A DNA stretch of 64,000 bases from Thermoplasmata archaeon (lineage in GTDB: Archaea > Thermoplasmatota > Thermoplasmata > Thermoplasmatales > Thermoplasmataceae), in assembly GCA_021797735.1 (NCBI GenBank), contig JAJZZE010000045.1, forward strand, positions 1 through 64,000. The letters run 5' to 3'. Shown here piece by piece: positions 1-7,542 of the stretch. Made by a program: the position numbers and the translations under genes. Every line of letters begins with the position of its first letter. Within the stretch, counting starts at the first letter, position 1. Under the pieces are notes generated by a model, which was not told the origin of the DNA, ran no database searches, and saw nothing but the letters and a program-made list of their open reading frames with translations.

Positions 1-69
1 GTAAAATAAATAAGTCCATATACATCAAATAATAAATTATCTGTGTACCCACAATTAAACAGTAGAAAT

Positions 70-474
70 TTAGTTTAATTGAAGGGTTTCAGAGAGATTA
101 AGGGAAAATGGATGTAAAGTCACGTTATATTTTATTGCATTATTTAAAATATCATCATCATAATCTGCATTGTTGCGTAATATCCTTAAAATTTCAAGAT
201 AAGATGATATTTTGCTTAACTGCTTCTGCTTTATTTTATCCGTTTCATTTATGGCCAATTTGTCTAATTTATTACATACTTTTATATGAACATCCGCGCT
301 TTGCTTAAACCTTTCTCCATTTAATGTTAAATAATCTTTTGATATATGAAATACTGAATAATAAATCCGGCTAATTGAAGTTCTTAATCTTGCATTAATT
401 AAGTTTTTATTGGTAATAGCGTCATCTTTCAGTTCTTTTGCAAGTGTCAGGTATTCTTTCCAATCAAAAGTCAT
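70..474 (-). CDS. HEPN-like (UPF0332-type) protein
   Basis: A 134-residue, mostly helical protein. Near residues 33-45 it has an Arg-x4-Tyr-Tyr-Ser-x-Phe-His stretch, and near 97-107 an Arg-Asn-Asn-Ala-Asp-Tyr-Asp-Asp stretch. This layout (YYsxFH helix early, RxxADY late) is typical of UPF0332-type HEPN domains, which in many prokaryotic operons are RNases or toxins, or non-catalytic partners. The canonical Rx4-6H ribonuclease motif is not clean: Tyr-Asp stands where the His is expected, so catalysis is uncertain. The start codon overlaps the stop of the upstream gene by 4 bp, so it is the last gene of a translationally coupled three-gene unit. Family assignment rests on motif shape only. Confidence 0.6.
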   Translation of the reverse strand: MTFDWKEYLTLAKELKDDAITNKNLINARLRTSISRIYYSVFHISKDYLTLNGERFKQSADVHIKVCNKLDKLAINETDKIKQKQLSKISSYLEILRILRNNADYDDDILNNAIKYNVTLHPFSLNLSETLQLN

Positions 475-1058
475 ATGTAATCTTCAAATACTATAAGTTT
501 CCCATGAGTTTTTAATCTTTCTACCAGCCACCAGTCATTAAATTCATTAAGTATATTATGAACCTTTTTAACATCGCTTTTTGTTTCTATTATTAGAGCT
601 ATAACATCAGAATTTTTAATTTCCGGATCGTGAATAATATCTAAAATTAATTTTTCATTTTTAAAAAGTTTTTTTGTTTTAGCAATAACCTCATTTATTA
701 TGGAAATTAGAAACTTATTATTCAGTAAAAATTTTATTACTTCTCTGGTCTCCCCAAGTTCCACTCTATTACGGAAATTTTTATATAGTAATATGAAAGG
801 AGTTGGTGTTTCTGCAATACTGCCCGTCATATCAATTAATGTATTATTGAGATATAGTTTAACCGGCATTTTATACTCTACTTTTAGTATATTTTTATTA
901 GGAAATGACGATAGTTGTGTATATTTTGAATTAACGGTTGCAATGCTATTAAATTCAATGGGATTTGTGAGATATGGCAACTGTTTATATTTTGAATCAG
1001 CACGTATTTGTTTCTTTATATTTCTTTTAATTATATTTTGGGCATACATAAAAATCAT
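471..1058 (-). CDS. Hypothetical protein, middle gene of HEPN operon
   Basis: A 195-residue protein that I do not recognise. It has a basic N-terminus, a central predicted beta-rich section (about residues 50-90) and a helical C-terminal half ending in a Trp-Trp/Val-Glu-Arg segment. There is no signal peptide or membrane segment. It overlaps both neighbours by 4 bp, which implies a fixed stoichiometric or functional link with the HEPN-like protein downstream and the 87-residue protein upstream. By context it could be the partner or antitoxin of the HEPN protein, or a target-recognition subunit; this is inference only. Confidence 0.7.
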   Translation of the reverse strand: MIFMYAQNIIKRNIKKQIRADSKYKQLPYLTNPIEFNSIATVNSKYTQLSSFPNKNILKVEYKMPVKLYLNNTLIDMTGSIAETPTPFILLYKNFRNRVELGETREVIKFLLNNKFLISIINEVIAKTKKLFKNEKLILDIIHDPEIKNSDVIALIIETKSDVKKVHNILNEFNDWWLVERLKTHGKLIVFEDYI

Positions 1059-1318
1059 TTTTTCTTGATACTGATACCATTTTCATTTATATCTATATTC
1101 CATTTTGACCCTACTGGATATATATTTCCGTATTTGGTGGGTATTACAAATTGGATAATGTTTGAATAAACTTCTCTCGAATTAATCTGATCCGGAGATA
1201 ATCTCTCCCTAATTTCATCAGTTATTTTTTTCACTTTTGCTATGGTTACCTGATATACAGGGCTATCGTTTGACGGATCAACATATCGCTCAATGGATAC
1301 TACTTCAACTTCCTCCAT
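1055..1318 (-). CDS. Hypothetical small protein, first gene of HEPN operon
   Basis: An 87-residue acidic-to-mixed protein of unknown function. The N-terminal MEEVEVVSIERYVDP stretch and the C-terminal alternating hydrophobic pattern ending in Lys-Lys-Lys suggest a small beta-rich domain. It is the promoter-proximal gene of the three-gene unit and overlaps the next gene by 4 bp. Upstream is the 285-bp MITE at 1361-1645, so the element sits in what should be the promoter region of this operon. Antitoxin or sensor would be a reasonable guess for a first small gene, but nothing in the sequence proves it. Confidence 0.65.
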   Translation of the reverse strand: MEEVEVVSIERYVDPSNDSPVYQVTIAKVKKITDEIRERLSPDQINSREVYSNIIQFVIPTKYGNIYPVGSKWNIDINENGISIKKK

Positions 1319-1360
1319 ATTTCTATAATCTAACCTGCTTTAATAATATTTTCTTTTAGA

Positions 1361-1645
1361 CTATGGCGGAAATAAGTGATTATTCATTTACTTTTGTATA
1401 ATTCATTATATTTTTCATGTTTTCATCCCGGGATAACTATTATTTATGTTACCGGCAAGTATTATACCATTTTCCTGTCAACAGGCTTATAATAGCTGTT
1501 TTTGCCCCGCATATTTACATTTTTTACAACCAGTGTCACGTATCCCATATGTATGAAATACATATAAATCCCACTTTCAGGTAGTAGATCACAGAGTCAG
1601 AAAGAAAAATTATACGAAATTCCTAGCGGCTTATTTCCGCCATAG
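1361..1645. mobile_element. MITE-like non-autonomous transposon with 8-bp target duplication
   Basis: A 285-bp non-coding segment begins with CTATGGCGGAAATAAG (1361-1376) and ends with its perfect reverse complement (1630-1645). It is flanked on both sides by the identical 8-mer CTTTTAGA (1353-1360 and 1646-1653). A perfect 16-bp terminal inverted repeat plus a perfect 8-bp direct repeat is the signature of a recent transposition. No ORF of note lies inside, so it must be mobilised in trans. It lies about 40 bp upstream of the HEPN-type operon and may affect its promoter. Confidence 0.85.
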
Positions 1646-1700
1646 CTTTTAGATTACTTACATATTTTTTATAACTACTAAATATGGCGTCAAAATTCTT

Positions 1701-2241
1701 GCACGCCGAGGAGTATATATGGCTAACCAGTGTAAGTTTGGTATGGGAAATTACCTGTTCATCCCATCAGCGGGGAATACATGCATTTCAGCAATGGAAT
1801 GTGTGAAGTTATTCTCCCTGCGAAATCACAGGCCGCAGCGAAAGCGAATGAAATACAGCACCGTAAGGTCGAAATGGGAAGACCGAGCCCGTAAGGATAG
1901 GGCGAAGGCTGATACAGTGAAGATAGAAAACAGGAAGAACTCCACTGCTTCCCCGGTGTCATGCCAGTGGCATGTGAGGAAAGCTATATACTGTAAATCT
2001 GGAGACCATGTGGCGTCCATGAATATGCCCCGGGAGGTGGTTAAGTAATGGTAGCAGCATTTATAAACCCAGAAGGCGAAAGAATTGGCAATGCGCCACA
2101 GGGAGTTGGAGAGGCACACAGTACCCATGATATAAAGGACAGTATAACCTTCATTGAGGGAAGGTGCCTTACTGCATGCATGCCTATTACTGGCAGGGGA
2201 GGACTCTATTCCCCATTTGAAATACAGTGGGGTATGAGGAC
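1701..2241 (+). other. Presumed 5' ribozyme region of the group II intron (degenerate)
   Basis: About 540 bp precede the reverse transcriptase reading frame. Short open frames here (for example 1719-2048) have no recognisable protein character. Stretches such as GCAGCGAAAGCGAAT and GGGCGAAGGCTGATA resemble the GNRA-rich domain I segments found upstream of intron-encoded proteins. The first 57 bases (1701-1757) recur, inverted and diverged, at 21757-21813. Exact intron ends were not found. Confidence 0.4.
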
Positions 2242-3503
2242 ATGAAAAGACTCTAACTGCTACGTAACAGGCTCTACCAGAAGGCTAAGGAAGAACCAGA
2301 CAGAAAATTCTACAGCCTGCATGATAAGGTCTGCAGGCTGGACATACTGCAGGAGGCATGGAAAAGCGTTGCTGCAAACCATGGTTCTGCAGGAATAGAC
2401 GGAAAGACCATAGAGGATATAAAAGAATACGGACGGGCAGATTCCTGAAGGAAATTTAGGAAAAACTGAAAAATGAAACATACACAGTGGATCCAGTAAA
2501 GAGTATATTTATACCGAAGGACAGTGGAATACCCACAGTGAAGGATAGTGTGGTACAGCAGGCGGTGAAATCAATCATTGAACCCATATTTGAGGTAGAT
2601 TTCCAGCCATTCAGCTATGTCTACAGGCCAGACAGATCAGCAAAGGATGCATCAGAGGCTATCAGGAAATACCTCAACTACAGATATACCAATGTTGTGG
2701 ACATTGACATAAAGGGATTCCTTGATCACATAAATCATGATAAGATGATCTTTATCCTCATGAAGAGAATAACAGACCCATACATAATAAAACTCATAAT
2801 GGAATGGATGAGGGCAGCTACGGTCTTTGAGGGCAAAACCACATATCCAGTGGAGGGAACACCACAGGGAGGTGTCATTTCACCACTTTTAGCAAACATA
2901 TACCTCAATGAGCTTGACACACTTCGGACAAGAAAAGGGATGGACAATCCCTACTGACATAACGCCCATCTAATCCGTTTTGCTGATGATGTTGTAATCC
3001 TCACCAACAGAGACCCAGAATATGCAATGGCAACAGTAAAACGGATCATGTCATTCCTGGATCTTGAACTCAATACAGAGAAATCCAGAATCACAACAGC
3101 AAGGGATGGCTTTGATTTCCTTGGCTTCCATTTCGTAAGGAAATGGAGCAGGCTTAAGAATAAATAAGCAACCTATGTCTATCCAGGTGGCAAAGCTGTA
3201 AAGAAATTCAGGGAAAAGGTAAAGGCAATAATTCCAAAGAACTATGCCTTTATCAAGCCCATGGATGCTGCTGTGAAACAGATAAATGCATTAATCAGGG
3301 GATGGTACGGTTACTACAAACATACAAATGCTAAATCCATCTTCGCAAAACTGCAGAAATATGTGGAATGGAAGATGGCCAAATATTACTGTTTTATCCA
3401 CAAAATACCCACAGTCTCCTCAAGAAGTGGAATAAACTATAAAGTCCGTGACTATGGCCTCATAAATCTATCCGGTAAAATAGAATACTTCCGTGCTGCC
3501 TGA
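2242..3503 (+). pseudogene. Group II intron reverse transcriptase/maturase (broken)
   Basis: Read in pieces this is a near-full-length group II intron-encoded protein. The N-terminal RT0 region carries LYQKAKEEPDRKFYSLHDKV and GSAGIDGKT. The palm follows with IPTVKDSVVQ, the TPQGGVISPLLANIYLNELD motif and a FADD box in place of YADD. The maturase X domain has INALIRGWYGYYKH. No HNH endonuclease domain follows. It is inactivated by an in-frame TAA at 2254-2256, a frameshift near 2440, a TAG at 2457-2459, a TGA at 2955-2957 just before the FADD box, and a TAA at 3165-3167. The number of lesions makes sequencing error unlikely. Intact relatives reverse-transcribe and splice the host intron. Confidence 0.88.
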
Positions 3504-3791
3504 GGTGAAGCATACAGGATAGCTGTACTCTGGAAAACTAATTGTATAGTTAGATGTGGAAGGGGCTGGAGAAATCCAGTTTCTTACCCTACTTAGGTTT
3601 TAATTGACTCAAACTATTCACTGTTAATAAGCATCCCCCGCTTTCTTGATTACCCGTATGAATGACATATATGGTGTATAGTATACACCAGTATTTGTAC
3701 ACCATGTCATCATATTAGGAATTGGTGAAGAACCTCAAAATTAGAGTGTTACAAAGACTCGAATGGTATCATAATCAGAGATAATATCTAA
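3504..3791. other. 3' flank of the RT pseudogene inside the composite element
   Basis: There is no ORF. A CTGGA-GAAA-TCCAG hairpin with a GNRA-type loop lies near 3570, where a domain V would be expected after the maturase; the resemblance is weak. Further on, 3673-3689 (GGTGTATAGTATACACC) is a palindrome with an unpaired centre, flanked by a wider TGACAT/ATGTCA inverted arrangement (3662-3710). Confidence 0.35.
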
Positions 3792-3908
3792 AAGGATTTT
3801 GACGCCATATTTTTAAAAAGTAACAAATCAAAATAATAATATATACAATATCTATTTTTATGTTATGAAAACAAAAAAGTTTTTTAGGAACTGTGGGGTG
3901 CATTTCCT

Positions 3909-3971
3909 ATGGAGAATGAATATTTTATTAAACAAAAGGCAAAATTTATTTATAAAATTAGACATAGATAA
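3909..3971 (+). CDS. Possible 20-residue leader ORF before gcvT
   Basis: An ATG followed by 19 codons and TAA. It begins inside a 19-bp sequence (3895-3913) that is repeated exactly around the gcvT start codon (3997-4015). The encoded peptide is Lys/Phe/Tyr-rich (it begins MENEYFIKQK). The short frame may be fortuitous, left behind by duplication of the start region, or may be a translated leader. There is no coding-statistics support at this length. Confidence 0.2.
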   Translation: MENEYFIKQKAKFIYKIRHR

Positions 3972-4031
3972 TAAACGCCTTTATATAACGGAGAGGGGGG
4001 TGCATTTCCTATGGAAGTGAAAAAAGGTATA
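3963..4031 (+). repeat. Left arm of 69-bp perfect inverted repeat (gcvT promoter and start)
   Basis: This block contains an upstream purine/GC element, a TATA box (TTTATATA, 3980-3987), the GGAGAGGGGGG tract, the gcvT ATG and its first seven codons. Its exact reverse complement lies at 5327-5395, downstream of the gene. Just outside, both arms continue TTAG(A)CATAG with a single-base difference. Confidence 0.95.
3980..4015 (+). promoter_or_regulatory. gcvT promoter and start region
   Basis: TTTATATA at 3980-3987 is centred 27 nt before the ATG at 4011, the usual spacing from an archaeal TATA box to a leaderless start. Between them is a G-rich run followed by TGCATTTCCT. The 19-mer that ends in ATGGA (3997-4015) also occurs at 3895-3913 in direct orientation and inside the inverted copy downstream, giving three copies around one gene. 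Confidence 0.6.
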
Positions 4032-5120
4032 CCGTCCAAAACCGAATTAAATAATGAACATAAAAAATTAAATGCAAAAATGATAGATTTTCATGGCTGG
4101 GAAATGCCACTGGAATATTCTGGTATAATATACGAACATCTTGCAGTAAGAAAGCATGTAGGTATATTTGATATTTCACATATGGGGGATATAATAATAT
4201 CAGGCAATGAAGCTAATAAATTTGTGGATTATATATTTCCATCAAAGGTTTCATCATTAAATGTAAATGAGTGTTTATATACGTCATTTTTAGATGAAAA
4301 TGCGATGATGATTGATGATACAATAATATATAGATTAAACGCAAATAAATTTTTTTTAATACCAAATGCTGCTACGATAGATAAAATATATAACTGGTTA
4401 TTAAAAAATAAAAACAATTATGATGTAAATATATGTAATTATTCTGATAAAATATCACATATAGCTGTCCAGGGACCTGATTCATACAACGTTTTAAATG
4501 ATATGAATATAGAAATACCGGAAAACTTTAAAGCTGTTTATCATAAAATAAATTATAATAATGTTTTAACAGAAGATAACAGTATTATAGTTTCAGGCAC
4601 AGGTTATACGGGAGAAAAAGGTGTTGAATTAATTGTTCCAAATGAAATAGCATCAGAAATATGGGAAGAATTATTAAAAAAAATTAAAAAATATAGTGGC
4701 TTGCCATGTGGTTTAGGATCCAGGGATACATTGAGAATGGAAAAGGGAATGCTATTATCTGGCCAGGATTTTAATGAAAATAAAAATCCATATGAGGCTT
4801 CTGTATCTTTTATAATAAACTATGACCATAATTTTATAGGAAAAAATAAATTACTGGATGCAAAGGAAAATTATGATAATATTTTTAGAGGTTTTGTTTT
4901 AGAAAATAAAAATATACCCAGAAACGGTTTTGAAATTTATTCAAATAATAATGAATTAATAGGTAACATTACAAGTGGAACTCTATCCCCAATATTAAAT
5001 TGTGGCATTGGCCTTGGATATATAAATAAAAAATATAATAAAATTAATGATATAATATATATAAAAATAAGAAATAGTATGGTTAAGGGTAAAATTTCAA
5101 GACCAAAAATTTTAAAATAA
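4011..5120 (+). CDS. gcvT: Aminomethyltransferase, glycine cleavage system T protein
   Basis: 369 residues, the normal length for GcvT. It transfers the methylene group from the aminomethyl-lipoyl H protein to tetrahydrofolate and releases ammonia. Visible features are KLNAKMIDFHGWEMPLEYSG near the N-terminus, the VRKHVGIFDISHMGDI folate-binding stretch, the acidic MMIDDTIIY segment, SGTGYTGEKGVEL and the GLGSRDTLRMEKGM region that closes the active site. The C-terminal barrel reads RNGFEIYS...GNITSGTLSP. No other gcv gene is adjacent. The start codon and promoter are part of a long inverted repeat that is copied downstream, which is unusual. Codon use is very AT-rich, like the neighbouring core genes. 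Confidence 0.95.
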   Translation: MEVKKGIPSKTELNNEHKKLNAKMIDFHGWEMPLEYSGIIYEHLAVRKHVGIFDISHMGDIIISGNEANKFVDYIFPSKVSSLNVNECLYTSFLDENAMMIDDTIIYRLNANKFFLIPNAATIDKIYNWLLKNKNNYDVNICNYSDKISHIAVQGPDSYNVLNDMNIEIPENFKAVYHKINYNNVLTEDNSIIVSGTGYTGEKGVELIVPNEIASEIWEELLKKIKKYSGLPCGLGSRDTLRMEKGMLLSGQDFNENKNPYEASVSFIINYDHNFIGKNKLLDAKENYDNIFRGFVLENKNIPRNGFEIYSNNNELIGNITSGTLSPILNCGIGLGYINKKYNKINDIIYIKIRNSMVKGKISRPKILK

Positions 5121-5160
5121 AATTTTAAAATTGATTTTTATTATAATTTTTTATTTATTA

Positions 5161-5200
5161 ATAATAATTAATAATAATTAATAATAATTAATAATAATTA
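5161..5200. repeat. Tandem repeat, 4 x 10 bp (ATAATAATTA)
   Basis: Four exact head-to-tail copies of ATAATAATTA lie 40 bp after the gcvT stop, preceded by a partial copy. It is a short AT-only tandem array prone to slippage; no function is evident. Confidence 0.9.
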
Positions 5201-5326
5201 AACAAAGTGTGTCAGCGTAGATATTTTTAATTTAAACTTTTCTATTTATTTATATATTAGATTTATAAATAAATATATTATTAATTATATTTATTAAATT
5301 TAATAATTATATTATTTTAAGAGGGA

Positions 5327-5395
5327 TATACCTTTTTTCACTTCCATAGGAAATGCACCCCCCTCTCCGTTATATAAAGGCGTTTATTATCTATG
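5327..5395 (-). repeat. Right arm of 69-bp inverted repeat: second gcvT promoter/start copy, reversed
   Basis: This is the exact reverse complement of 3963-4031. On the minus strand it supplies a TATA box, the G-rich run and an ATG (5347-5345), followed by seven gcvT codons. The frame then runs out of homology and stops after 11 codons. It points back toward the 3' end of gcvT and so could drive an antisense transcript. Confidence 0.95.
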
Positions 5396-5417
5396 CTAAC
5401 GTTTAAAATTAAATTTT

Positions 5418-5457
5418 TATTTCCAGGCTTATTTATGAATCATCTCCACTGGAAATA
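5418..5457. repeat. 9-bp perfect inverted repeat with 22-nt loop
   Basis: TATTTCCAG at 5418-5426 is mirrored by CTGGAAATA at 5449-5457. It lies between the right gcvT repeat arm and the tRNA gene. It could be a weak hairpin or a protein-binding site; nothing else supports a role. Confidence 0.45.
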
Positions 5458-5584
5458 TACCGTGTATTTTTTTTAAATTTTAATTCTTGTTAAAAATTTT
5501 ATATACCGAAGTTAATGATACCCGATTAAAATTTAGAAATATTTAATAATTTTATATCAATTACCAATTAAATTAAAATAAAAA

Positions 5585-5656
5585 GGGCCGATAGATCAGC
5601 GGTAGATCGCTTGCTTTGCAAGCAAGAGGGCCCGGGTCCAAATCCCGGTCGGTCCA
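5585..5656 (+). tRNA. tRNA-Ala (anticodon TGC)
   Basis: A complete cloverleaf. The acceptor GGGCCGA pairs with TCGGTCC (one G-T pair). The D arm is GATC/GATC, and the anticodon stem CTTGC/GCAAG encloses the loop TTTGCAA with anticodon TGC. The T stem CCGGG/CCCGG encloses TCCAAAT, and the discriminator is A. There is no intron and CCA is not encoded. TTTATATC at 5551-5558, about 30 nt upstream, is a suitable TATA box. Confidence 0.96.
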
Positions 5657-5767
5657 CTTATGATTATTAATGGATTTATATTAATGTTTTAGAAGGTTGC
5701 TTTATATTTTTATGACCTATTTTTTATAATTAAATAAATTTATAAAATAATTAATTATAAAGTTTTA

Positions 5768-6493
5768 ATGATAATTGTTAAACTCGGTGGCAGTATTATA
5801 ACAGACAAAACAAAATATAAAGCATTTAGATCAAAGGAAACTGAAAATATTATAAAAGAATTGATAAAAATAAAGGATAATTTTATAATTGTTCACGGGG
5901 GTGGTTCATTTGGCCACATTATGGCAAGAAAATATAATTTACCCGGTAAATTAAATAAAAATTCATTAGAAGGTTATACCGTGGTTCATAATGATATGGT
6001 TGAATTAAATATTAAAATATCAAATTTACTGTTAAAATATGGTATAACCAATATTGGAATACCACCATCATCAATAATATATAATAATAAAAAAAATTAT
6101 AATATATTTAAAAAATATTTTTCAGTGAATATAATGCCAGTATCATACGGCGATGTTTATTTAAAAAATGAAAATTATTTGGGCATATATTCTGGTGATA
6201 ATATAGTGTATGATCTATCAAAAATTTTTAAACCTGAAAAGGTAATATTTTTTTCTGATGTTGATGGTATTTATGATAAAAACCCCAAAAAATATAATGA
6301 TGCAAAACTTTTAAAAACAGTAAATACGGATTTTAAATCAGATAATAATGATGTAACAGGTGGAATTATGGGAAAATACATGACAATGAAAAAAATAAGT
6401 AATCTTGGAATACAAACATATTTAATAAACGGTTTTTATCCACAAAGATTAAATTTAATAGATAATAATGAATTTATAGGAACAGTGGTTTGA
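5768..6493 (+). CDS. Isopentenyl phosphate kinase
   Basis: 241 residues of the amino-acid-kinase fold, the usual length for archaeal IPK. It phosphorylates isopentenyl phosphate to isopentenyl diphosphate, the last step of the archaeal mevalonate routes. It shows the N-terminal VKLGGSIITDK phosphate loop, VHGGGSFGH with the IPK-diagnostic His, MPVSYGDVYL, YSGDNIVYDLSK and FFSDVDGIYDKNPK, followed by the GGIMGKYMTM ATP-site segment. The stop codon overlaps the ATG of the type 2 isomerase gene (TGATG), so the two act and are made together. Confidence 0.93.
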   Translation: MIIVKLGGSIITDKTKYKAFRSKETENIIKELIKIKDNFIIVHGGGSFGHIMARKYNLPGKLNKNSLEGYTVVHNDMVELNIKISNLLLKYGITNIGIPPSSIIYNNKKNYNIFKKYFSVNIMPVSYGDVYLKNENYLGIYSGDNIVYDLSKIFKPEKVIFFSDVDGIYDKNPKKYNDAKLLKTVNTDFKSDNNDVTGGIMGKYMTMKKISNLGIQTYLINGFYPQRLNLIDNNEFIGTVV

Positions 6494-7542
6494 TGATAGA
6501 AAATAGAAAGGAGGAACATATAAACATAGCAGAAACGAAAAATATAGCTGCAGAACACAACCCGTGGGATGATATAAGATTAATTCACAGGGCTGTTCCA
6601 GAAATAAACTTCGATGAAATAAATACGGAAGTAAATTTTTTAGGTTATAAATTCAATGAACCGTTTATAATTTCATCCATGACCGGTGGCACAGACCGTG
6701 CTAAAAAAATAAATGAAAATTTAGCTAAAGCAGCTGAAGAATTTAAAATAGGCATGGGTGTTGGCAGCATGAGGGTTGCAGTAGAAAACAAAAATATATC
6801 CGATACATTTTCTGTAATAAATAATTATAATATACCCGCAAAGTTTGCAAATATCGGTGCACCGCAACTGGTAAACCAGTCCTCAAGGGCAGTAACGGAT
6901 AATGATATAGATTATATTTTTAATTTAATTGATGCAAAATTTTTAATAATACATTTCAACTTTTTACAGGAAATGGTTCAGCCTGAAGGTGATAGAAATG
7001 CCAAAGGTGTATTAAAGAGAATAAAGGAATTATCAAAATCATATCCTGTAATAGCAAAAGAAACAGGCAATGGTTTCTCTAAAGAGGATGCCATAGAACT
7101 AAAAGATGCCGGTGTAAAAGCAATAGATGTTGGTGGCCTTGGCGGTACATCTTTTGCTGCAATAGAATATTACAGGGCAAAGAAAATAAATAATTATGAA
7201 AAAATGCATGCAGGAGAAACGTTCTGGGACTGGGGAATACCATCACCCGCATCTATTAGATACTGTAACGTTGGTTTACCTGTAATTGGCAGCGGTGGCT
7301 TAAGAAATGGCCAGGATATAGCCAAATCAATAATTTTGGGTGCAGCAATGGGTGCAATGGCAAGGAATTTTTTAAAAGATGCCGACACATCATATGAAGA
7401 ATTAAAAAATCATATAATAAATATAATCAAAGATATAAAAACAACAATGTTTTTAACATCATCCAGTAATATAAATGAATTGAAGAAGGCAAAATTTATA
7501 ATTTCTGAACCATTATTATCATGGTTAAAAGAACGTGATTGA
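6493..7542 (+). CDS. fni: Isopentenyl-diphosphate delta-isomerase, type 2
   Basis: 349 residues from the ATG that overlaps the IPK stop. This FMN-dependent TIM-barrel enzyme interconverts IPP and DMAPP for ether-lipid side chains. Diagnostic stretches are FIISSMTGGTDRAKKINENLA, GMGVGSMRVAVEN, the FANIGAPQL strand, HFNFLQEMVQPEGDRN with the catalytic Gln, VIAKETGNGFSKEDA, and the phosphate-binding VGGLGGTSFAAIEYYRAK and VIGSGGLRNGQDIAKS. A TTG one codon upstream is an alternative start, but the ATG gives a tight TGATG overlap. The following ATG begins directly after its stop. Confidence 0.95.
   Translation: MIENRKEEHINIAETKNIAAEHNPWDDIRLIHRAVPEINFDEINTEVNFLGYKFNEPFIISSMTGGTDRAKKINENLAKAAEEFKIGMGVGSMRVAVENKNISDTFSVINNYNIPAKFANIGAPQLVNQSSRAVTDNDIDYIFNLIDAKFLIIHFNFLQEMVQPEGDRNAKGVLKRIKELSKSYPVIAKETGNGFSKEDAIELKDAGVKAIDVGGLGGTSFAAIEYYRAKKINNYEKMHAGETFWDWGIPSPASIRYCNVGLPVIGSGGLRNGQDIAKSIILGAAMGAMARNFLKDADTSYEELKNHIINIIKDIKTTMFLTSSSNINELKKAKFIISEPLLSWLKERD

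Larger units (their letters stand above)
1680..3812. mobile_element. Composite element: inverted-repeat ends enclosing a decayed group II intron RT
   Basis: The left end (1680-1700, reading AAATATGGCGTCAAAATTCT) matches the reverse complement of the right end (3792-3812) over about 21 positions with one mismatch. These outward ends bound 2.1 kb containing a group II-type reverse transcriptase pseudogene and its presumed ribozyme flanks. I could not find a target duplication outside the ends, so the element is old or was altered. A plausible reading is a small IS or MITE into which a retro-intron inserted just inside the left end. Confidence 0.65.

Noticed and set aside
1680-1700. Target-site duplication of the 2.1-kb composite element
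   Set aside because: I compared the bases outside both ends (ataactact and tttttaaaa) and found no shared direct repeat.
1719-2245. Protein-coding genes upstream of the RT
   Set aside because: The open frames have no protein-like composition and coincide with the expected intron ribozyme; a related segment exists elsewhere without the frame.
2487-3503. Functional RT through readthrough of UGA, UAG and UAA codons
   Set aside because: All three stop types plus a frameshift are present, so decay is simpler than recoding.
3980-4015. TPP or glycine riboswitch before gcvT, suggested by GGGGTGC
   Set aside because: The CTGAGA and distal THI-box elements are absent, the space between TATA box and ATG is too short for an aptamer, and the sequence is part of a duplicated promoter.
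5161-5200. CRISPR-like array
   Set aside because: The units are 10 bp, purely AT and head-to-tail without spacers; it is a simple tandem repeat.
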